Part shown: piece by piece, positions 57,207 through 64,000 of the stretch
Layout: each line of letters starts with the position of its first letter
Numbering within the stretch: position 1 is the stretch's first letter
NCBI GenBank assembly: GCA_004352715.1
Contig: SCFE01000063.1
Span: forward strand, 1,864,792-1,928,791
Origin: Hofstenia miamia
Taxonomy: Eukaryota > Xenacoelomorpha > Acoela
Length of the DNA stretch: 64,000 bases
Direction: 5' to 3'
Translations under genes and position numbers: made by a program
The notes under the pieces: model-generated
Databases searched by the model: none
Told to the model about the DNA's origin: nothing
Seen by the model: only the letters and a program-made list of their open reading frames with translations

Positions 57207-58175
57207 TACGCAATATGTTTCATTTTCATTAAAAGCGTAGTTTCATTTGGTATCTATAGTTTCCATTTTGGTAATTTTTTATCAGATTTAGTTTGCTTTA
57301 TCTTTGTAAGTGGGCATTGTTTATTGTAAAGATAATTTAAATTATCAGTAATAAATTTTAATTTTATCAACACTTTCTAAATTATAGAAAAACTCCCAAT
57401 TTAGTAATAAAAGGTAATTGAATAACATATGTCTATTGAATTTACTTCTTGAATGAACATATTGATATTGTATTGGTTTCTTCATTTGTTTTATTTCTTC
57501 TTTGTATATTGCACATGTTAATAAATGATCTGATATCAAATAATCAGTAAAGAAATATTCAAAATTTGCCTTTTCTTGAGATATTATATAATCAATTAAT
57601 GAAGAATTGTTTAAATTTATGTGTGTTGGAATTTTTACATTAATAACTGACATACCATAAATATCCATTAAATCATGTATATTTCTTTTTTCAGTTTTAA
57701 GATAGTCGTGATTATAATCACCCATTAGAATTATTGATGTTGATATTTTATAAGCTTTGTTAATTTTAACTATCATTGTAGATAAAATGTCTCTATATGA
57801 TTCCTTATTGCTGCAATAACTGATATTAATGAAATTTTATTATTAATGTGTACTTGTATCTATAAGCTTTCAAATTTAGATCTTTTATTGACTATATCTT
57901 TTATCTGTTTAGGTTTGAAATGTCTAGGAACTGATATTAATACGCCACTTTCTCTGGATTTCTTGGATAATGTGTTGTCTCTATTCTTAGTAAGAAACAT
58001 TATATCTTTGTGGCAGTTTGGTAATTTATCTTCCTTTGTTAACCAGGTTTCAGTTATTTCAATTATTGCATTTAAATCAAAATTATTTATTAGATCAGAA
58101 AATTTATCGAATTTGTTGGCAATACTTTAAAAATTAATATTCGCAAATTTTAATTTGTTTTTTGGTATTTAATTT
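57207..58175 (-). pseudogene. LINE A, AP-like endonuclease
   Basis: Minus strand. ANKFDKFSDLINNFDLNAI and IEITETWLTKEDKL (about 58,115-58,020) are the N-terminal part with the catalytic Glu of APE-type LINE endonucleases. KSRESGVLISV follows. After a stop, LMGDYNHDYL (about 57,720) corresponds to GDFN, SLIDYIISQ to the D-V motif, and YLISDHLLTC (about 57,535) to the terminal SDH motif. The linker KWKL...IPNETTLLMK is then cut by the Tc1-like element. Three frameshifts or stops. Confidence 0.75.
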
Positions 58176-58189
58176 ATTTTCTAGATTAT

Positions 58190-58834
58190 TAAAAGATACT
58201 ATTTTATCCATATCTATTCATCTATTTTTGTTTTCATTATAGTAATATCTAATTGTTCCTTAAAAATTGGACAATTTTTATTAAATGCATTATGAGTAGA
58301 TGATTGGTATTTAAATTTTTCAGACTTAGCGCAATTTAAACAGCATTGTTTTTCTTTGTTGTTTTTATATGGACATTCTTTATAAGAATGTTGATTTATC
58401 CAATACATGCAGTTAAATGTTTCACTTAAGCAAGTCTTTAATGTATTTCCATGTTTCCCACATTTCGAACACATTTTTATATAATGATGATCATTAATTT
58501 CTAGTATTGTTATACCTAGCTTAATTTTATTTTTGTAATAAATAATGTTCTTAATTGTGGCGTTGTTTTTATAATAATGTCTTTAGAGTTAAACTTATTT
58601 GTTTTACTAAAAACAACTGATAGATCCTCTTCCTGAAAATTTTTAAGCAGTGTGCTGTTGCTATCAAACAACCTTTTGATAAACAAATCACAATCTTCAG
58701 TCTCTTCATATAAAGGAATGTTCGATAATTTTAATTTAGGTAAAAACTTTGTAGATGTTTTAACAGTAACATTTTTTATTTTTGTAAGTTTCTTTTTCGA
58801 TTGCATTAATTTTCTTTTCAGATTTGCAGAATAA
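58190..58834 (-). pseudogene. LINE A, ORF1 (gag-like) with zinc knuckles
   Basis: Nucleic-acid-binding ORF1 protein of a Jockey-like LINE. 58,806-58,516 encodes a basic N-terminus and an RRM-like region (EEDLSVVFSKTNKFNSKDII). After a frameshift 58,474-58,214 has three Cys-rich knuckles: CSKCGKHGNTLKTC (expected His replaced by Asn), CMYWINQHSYKEC (second Cys replaced by Trp) and CCLNCAKS with a following His and Cys. The 5' end merges with sequence up to about 58,990 (LKKLLTMKTKILFSNLV), which may be more of the N-terminus. Confidence 0.7.
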
Positions 58835-59011
58835 CATTATGTCATTATTGGTAGTGACACTAAGTTGCTGAACAAAATTTTCGTTTTCATTGTCAATAGT
58901 TTTTTCAATATTACTGATAAGTTTTTTACATTCCTTATTTTATTTGTAACGCTTTTATTCCTGTACTGTACATATACAATAAATAGGAATCCTAGACACA
59001 AATAATGTTTG

Positions 59012-61330
59012 TCATAGAAAACATGGATAAGAGCCATCATACAGATATTTACAGGCTGCATGGTAAAATGTCCTTTTATATAACTCAGTGCGGGCTGAAG
59101 GAAGGGATACCACGTGCCGGGAAGTTCGCGCTGGGCGTATTTCTTGGAACTTATGATACATTGGATGCTTCACGTCACTTTGAATTTTTAAAACTGTTTT
59201 CATGAATCTTGTATAGAATAACTGATTCATCATATTTATTAAGTAAATCTTGTCAACATGTGCAACAATAGAGAAAAACTTGATGCATTTTCGAAGTTTT
59301 GAACAAAGTCTTTTTTCCAGTCCAGGAACCCATACTTCGCAGGCATATAAAATAATTGGAGCAATGTACGTTTTAAAGATGAATTCTTTCATATTGTGGT
59401 CCATAAATGTAATCAAGAAGGTAAGGGACTTAGTAATATAATTAACTCTGGCAACAATCGAGTTAACATGTTTTTCCCAGGTTAACGTTGACTCAATAAT
59501 CAAACCAAGGTATGTAACAAATGATTTCTGTGGAACAACTTCTCCNNNNNNNNNNNNNNNNNNNNNNNNNNNNNNNNNNNNNNNNNNNNNNNNNNNNNNN
59601 NNNNNNNNNNNNNNNNNNNNNNNNNNNNNNNNNNNNNNNNNNNNNNNNNNNNNNNNNNNNNNNNNNNNNNNNNNNNNNNNNNNNNNNNNNNNNNNNNNNN
59701 NNNNNNNNNNNNNNNNNNNNNNNNNNNNNNNNNNNNNNNNNNNNNNNNNNNNNNNNNNNNNNNNNNNNNNNNNNNNNNNNNNNNNNNNNNNNNNNNNNNN
59801 NNNNNNNNNNNNNNNNNNNNNNNNNNNNNNNNNNNNNNNNNNNNNNNNNNNNNNNNNNNNNNNNNNNNNNNNNNNNNNNNNNNNNNNNNNNNNNNNNNNN
59901 NNNNNNNNNNNNNNNNNNNNNNNNNNNNNNNNNNNNNNNNNNNNNNNNNNNNNNNNNNNNNNNNNNNNNNNNNNNNNNNNNNNNNNNNNNNNNNNNNNNN
60001 NNNNNNNNNNNNNNNNNNNNNNNNNNNNNNNNNNNNNNNNNNNNNNNNNNNNNNNNNNNNNNNNNNNNNNNNNNNNNNNNNNNNNNNNNNNNNNNNNNNN
60101 NNNNNNNNNNNNNNNNNNNNNNNNNNNNNNNNNNNNNNCTATAGTCAATGAACAATCCCTTCACAGCAACTAATCGTTTATCTATTAAACTGGCAATAAA
60201 ATGTATTGTACAAATCAAGGCATCAGTAGTTGACCTTCCAGTCTTATATGCAAATTGATTTACATCTTCTAAATCAGAAAGACTATTGATATATTGCTGA
60301 AGCCCTATTCTATCAAGCGACCTAGCTGCAATCGAGGTTACTGTAATTGGTCTAAATTTCTTCATGTTATTCATACTTGCTGTGCTATCTTTAGGAACTG
60401 GAGTAACCCATGCATGCTTATATTTTTCCGGATACTGTATCTCCTGTAGGCTACGTTGGAACATCCAGCTATATGGTAGAGCCATCTCTTTGGCAAACTT
60501 TTTATATATCCATGGTGGAATATCCCCAGGGCCAGGAGATTTCGAACAGTCAATGGCTTTGAAGATGCCTTCAATAGTTTCAACAGAAATAGTCGGAACA
60601 ACAACATCATCGCTAACACTCAGTGGAATATATTGTTCATCTTTCGATTGATGTTCATTAAACCGTGTAAAAAATATATTAAGAGCGTCGGCATCGTCTT
60701 TATTTAATTCATTTAATTCGACTTTGTTGGTTTTATTTTTCATTCTCTTTCTCAACTCGGCGTAGATATCTTGTTTTGTCATTGATCGAATAGCTTCCTG
60801 TCTATGTTTGTAAACCATGCTGTTTATTCTCCCTTGGATCTTATTTCGCTCATGAGCATTACTCCCTGTTATAGCTTGCTGCTTAAGCCTAACGAGATTT
60901 CTAAGTTCATTATTATTAGTTATGCGACAAAGAAAATTTTTACGGTTGCCGTTACAAGGTCGTTTACATTGTTTAATGACCCATCTTTTTGATGTAGTAA
61001 TTTGCTTTTTAATATAATTTTTGGTTTATAAGCTTTTTTTGAGCTTGTTTCGGGCTTTTTGAGGATTCCACAATCGCAAAATTTAATTCATTAGTTTTAA
61101 CATTAATACAGGCTAAGAAATTCTTCTTAATCCTTGAAATAATACTATTACAGTCCAATTTGTTTTTATTGCAAATATTCATACCATTTATGTAGGTAAA
61201 TGTCAGTAAATGACATTAAGAGATTCGTAATTTTCGATTCTTCATCATTACTCACCTTAAAAGCTTCTGAATACAACATTGGCATCATTCAGATATATTT
61301 CCAATTTATTAGTTATAGAAATTCAAAAAT
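59012..61330 (-). pseudogene. LINE B, reverse transcriptase ORF with internal gap
   Basis: Best open LINE in the window. From about 61,005 a frame runs through KKQITTSKRWVIKQCKRPCN, NELRNLVRLKQQAITG, HRQEAIRSMTKQDIYAEL and, after 60,818, CSKSPGPGDIPPWIYKKFA, HAWVTPVPKDST and KKFRPITVTSIAARSLDRIG to KGLFIDY at the gap. This is RT fingers and the start of the palm (F-DY-KAFD would follow). After the gap, SFVTYLGLIIESTLTWEKHV, ILYACEVWVPGLEK and a basic end to 59,012 are the thumb and C-terminus. The YADD box falls in the gap. The frame before and after the gap differs if 593 N is the true size. From 61,000 to 61,330 coding-like pieces (YSEAFKVSNDEESKITNLLM) may be its upstream part. Confidence 0.8.
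59546..60138. other. assembly gap, 593 N
   Basis: Lies inside the LINE B reverse transcriptase. About 198 codons are hidden, matching what is missing from the RT palm, so the gap size is probably about right. Confidence 0.95.
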
Positions 61331-61384
61331 TTTGATATTTAAAAAATTACGCGGGAACTTCTATATTTCTATATATGTGTGCGT

Positions 61385-62305
61385 CTGATGTTGAGTTATT
61401 TCCTCTGAAACCGAATTGTGATTTAGACCATAATTTAGGATTATTTAAATAAAAGGCCATTTGTTCGTGTAATAGCTTTTCAAATATTTTACTGATTGGT
61501 GATATGATAGATATTGATCAATAGTTTTAAGCACTTTGGTCCTCTTTTTTGTGCATTGAAGCACTATGGGCCTGTTTCAAGAAATCTGGAAAAATATTGC
61601 ATTTTAAGCATTCATTAAAGATATAATTTAGTGGTTCAGCAAAATATATTTCGCACTATCTTTTAGTCACCATTTTGTAATTTTCGAGGGACCACATGAC
61701 TTATTTAATTTTGTGACAACTAGAAGTTATTTCCTGGAATTTTATTTCAGGACCTTCTAATTTACCAAAGTTTTTAAATGTCTGATTTAAAATACTGGAA
61801 ATTTCATAATCGGTGACGTATTGATTTCCTTTAGAGTCTATAATTTCTTCTATGGGATAATATTTTAATTTGGTAGAATTCGAAATTTCGTTAATGAGTC
61901 TCTATTTACTCTTTTGGTTCGGTAATTTACTGTATTCATGTTGAATATATTCATTGTAAGCATTACGGTTGTCTATAATAGAAATATTTCTAGCTTCTAT
62001 ATATAATGCATAACTTTCAGGCGTACGGAAGTAATTTTGCGAAAATGGTTAGTGCGAAGGATTCTTTTTTCGGGACAATATTCATTTAGATAGGATTCAA
62101 TAATATTAACAAAGATTTTGATCATGTTGTTAGGATCAATCGCAATGTATACACAAGTCCACGTTTCACGTGAAAGTGCGTTTTTCAGGTTCTCTATATT
62201 ATGGGATGATTTTTCGCGATTAGTGATCCATTTTCTCGACATTTCAGTGTTAATTTTAGTTTTAGGCAAACTGGCCGATGTTATACAGTGATCAGAGAAA
62301 GACAT
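61385..62305 (-). pseudogene. LINE C, endonuclease end and RT fingers
   Basis: Minus strand from 62,305: MSFSDHCITSASLPKTKI carries the SDH motif that ends an APE endonuclease. NIENLKNALSRETW and DPNNMIKIFVNIIESYLNEY are the usual linker. After frameshifts NECLKCNIFPDFLKQAHSA, SPISKIFEKLLHEQMAFYL and SKSQFGFRGNNSTSDA (about 61,640-61,385) are the RT fingers. It ends there, next to LINE B sequence, so the palm is missing. Several stops. It is distinct from LINE A, B and D. Confidence 0.7.
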
Positions 62306-62372
62306 TTAGAAATCAGAGAATAGACATCCAGTGCTTAGGCTGACCTGGTTACTACAAAGACATAAATTGTTG

Positions 62373-62400
62373 GATATTATAATAATAATTATTATTAGTG
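62373..62400. repeat. (TAA)n/(TTA)n tail of LINE D
   Basis: ATATTATAATAATAATTATT, a short palindromic simple repeat on the 3' side of the LINE D ORF, in the same position as the tail at 6774-6830 relative to its LINE. Confidence 0.5.
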
Positions 62401-62602
62401 GGCTATATTACCAAAAATGTTGGAGAAACAAAAACAGTGATAAATATAAATATACAAATCGTAGACAATTGATGGATCTGAATATTCGACACTTAGAGCA
62501 ACCACAGCATATGGAAAAAGTACATGAATTATTGATATCAAAAGAGTGCAGTCTATCATTAAAAAGGAGCGAAGCTGTGTTTTCAATTTTGACGGTGAAT
62601 TA

Positions 62603-64000
62603 TTATAAGGTTGGGATATCTGTATTTCTCGTTAGATAATTAACAGTGTAAATTACACGGGAGAAATAATTTTGATCACCTTTGATAGTATTGGATCTCG
62701 TTGGAACGAAAAATGTATGTCTACGGGTAGAGTTGTTAGAGGAGGATTAAACAGGAGTAGGTCATAATAGTCAAATAAATATGAAATGGGTATAGATTTA
62801 CATAATTGTAGTAAATCAATGTAAGGTTTGTGATAAAGACCTGTTATCCAATAAAGCTGAATCTTTCTATTTTTTTAGGAATTGTGATTGGCGGAAATCA
62901 GACTTGCGAAGCTTATAGTAACGTTGAGATAACATGCGAATAATAAAGTTGATATTTGCAAGATAGTGAGAATGAAAAGGGCATTACTCTTCGTAGTAAA
63001 AAGGCCGACTTCGTACATTTTTCGATGATCTTATTTCCATGTAGATTCCATGAAAGATTTGAGCTGATAAATAACCCTAAGTCTTTCACATAGTCACTGG
63101 ATTTTAAAGAGCCGGATGATAAACTAATTTCAAAATTAGGAGCATAGGATCTAGTTCGAGAGAACTTAATTAACTCAGTTTTGCTGTAATTAAACTTCAT
63201 ATTGTTGATCTGAGCACAGTTACTAATATAAATTTCGTCCAAAATTAAATTATTGTTTGATAAGTACAGAAATTTAGAATCATTGGCATATAAGAAAGGT
63301 GAAGGGCAGAGAAAAGACTCAGGAAGGTCATTGATGAACACTAAGAAGAATAAAGGTCCCAGGACACTACCTTGAGGCACATCTGATTTAATTGCAAGAG
63401 GTTGAGAAATCGCATCTTTAATTTTGACACACTGGCTGCGATGGGAGAGATAGCTAGATAAGAGGGACATGATTTCGTCACCAATATTGAAGCGTCTAAG
63501 TTTATGTAGCAATATTTTATGTCAAAAGCCTTTTCAAAATCCATGTATAGACTAATAGGCTCTACATTATTATCAAGGTTTTTGTAAATACTATCAAGAT
63601 ATAACAGTAGCTGTGACGTAGTAGATCTCCTTTGTAAGAAACCATGCTGACTAAACGTAAAATATGGGGATAAAGATGCTTGAAAATTATTTTTTCAAAG
63701 ATAATTGAGAGGCGAGGAAGAATATTGATTGGTCTATATGAGCCAACATTGGTCTTATCTCCACTTTTGAAGAAGGGCGTAATATAGGCAATCTTCCAAA
63801 TGTCAGGTATTATCCTAGTAGCTACAATTGAGGAAAATAACTGAAGAACAAACGGAGCAATAGTATGAGAAAGCTTGCTCAACAGCAAGGGTGGTATTCC
63901 ATCAGCATGGACAGTTGAGGAGCTTGAACTTAATTGCTTGAATACATCTCCATAAGATATAACAAGGTTTTGAAAAGTTAATTGTTCAGCTGTTGGTGTA
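62603..64000 (-). pseudogene. LINE D, reverse transcriptase (runs off the window)
   Basis: Minus strand from the window edge: HADGIPPLLLSKLSHTIAP, IIPDIWKIAYITPFFKSGD and GSYRPINILPRLSIIFEKII (63,890-63,700) are the fingers. DFEKAFD (about 63,540) is the first catalytic motif. 63,512-62,913 has SDVPQGSVLGPLFFLVFIND and FLYANDSKF, where the usual YADD has become YAND, so one catalytic Asp is lost. KDLGLFISSNLSW is the thumb. The end reads RHTFFVPTRSNTIKGDQNYF...TRNTDIPTL and stops at 62,603. At least two frameshifts. CR1/Jockey-like by its SVLGPL-F-VFINDLP block. The endonuclease and ORF1 would be beyond 64,000. Confidence 0.8.

Larger units (their letters stand above)
45186..58834 (-). mobile_element. 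LINE A, interrupted by nested insertions
   Basis: One APE-type LINE on the minus strand can be followed through its insertions: ORF1 zinc knuckles (58,834-58,200), endonuclease (58,170-57,345), linker cut at 57,205/55,815 by a Tc1-like element and continuing in frame-compatible sequence, reverse transcriptase (55,221-54,880) with YADD, then a break at the -FLGIF- motif near 54,875 where a Penelope-like fragment enters. The rest of the RT (-DSKLNFTSQINAII-) resumes at about 45,925 and runs to a simple-repeat tail (GATAA units, 45,188-45,205). The LINE's own DNA totals about 3.3 kb. The remaining roughly 10.3 kb are later insertions. Confidence 0.8.

Noticed and set aside
1-64000. CRISPR array, operon, phage or bacterial-type defence system
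   Set aside because: No spaced short repeats, no compact gene clusters and no ribosome-binding sites; the splicing and transposon content are those of an animal.

Overview
The window looks like a piece of an AT-rich (roughly 70 % A+T by eye) animal genome. The evidence is a spliced plexin gene with canonical GT/AG introns, abundant TA-rich microsatellites, and many decayed animal-type transposable elements (mariner, Tc1, piggyBac-like and hAT-type elements, Penelope, several APE-type LINEs, Ty3/gypsy elements with short LTRs). The species cannot be told from the sequence. There are no signs of bacterial organisation.

Layout. From 1 to 29.1 kb there is no intact gene. It holds non-autonomous hAT-type MITEs, an antisense LINE C-terminal fragment (about 6.84-7.45 kb), two dispersed repeat families, a piggyBac-like remnant whose catalytic core is missing (about 17.9-19.2 kb), a 988-bp inverted-repeat element with dense TTTGGCAAAT-type subterminal repeats (22.75-23.74 kb) that splits an unrecognised Cys-rich coding remnant, and a decayed copy of a widespread invertebrate repeat ORF (27.1-28.26 kb, minus strand). 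A 536-bp block at 14.5-15.6 kb is present twice around a single N, which is almost certainly an assembly artefact.

From 29.1 to 39.3 kb lie a mariner 5' end, a 1000-N gap, and then the 3' half of a plexin gene on the plus strand. Four exons can be joined in frame: last IPT domains plus transmembrane segment, juxtamembrane helix with first GAP half, GAP centre, and RBD tail with GAP C-terminus. The catalytic arginines of the plexin GAP are present. The upstream sema/PSI exons are not visible here. Its introns hold a 318-bp tandem repeat and a hAT-type MITE.

From 42.7 kb to the right end the window is almost solid transposon. The centrepiece is a nested stack: a minus-strand LINE (45.2-58.8 kb) was hit by a Tc1-like element (55,816-57,204, TA duplications) and by a 5'-truncated Penelope-like fragment with a GIY-YIG domain. 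The Penelope fragment was split by a Ty3/gypsy element (46,149-54,625, 5-bp duplication GTAGA). That element received a second Ty3/gypsy element inside its pol gene (48,937 to about 52,999) and a 714-bp inverted-repeat element inside its 5' LTR. Three more minus-strand LINE fragments fill 59-64 kb. All the elements seen carry stops, frameshifts, deletions or lost active-site residues, so none looks able to move by itself. I found no phage-like, CRISPR-like or operon-like system. The most novel material is the set of unclassified inverted-repeat elements and dispersed repeats.
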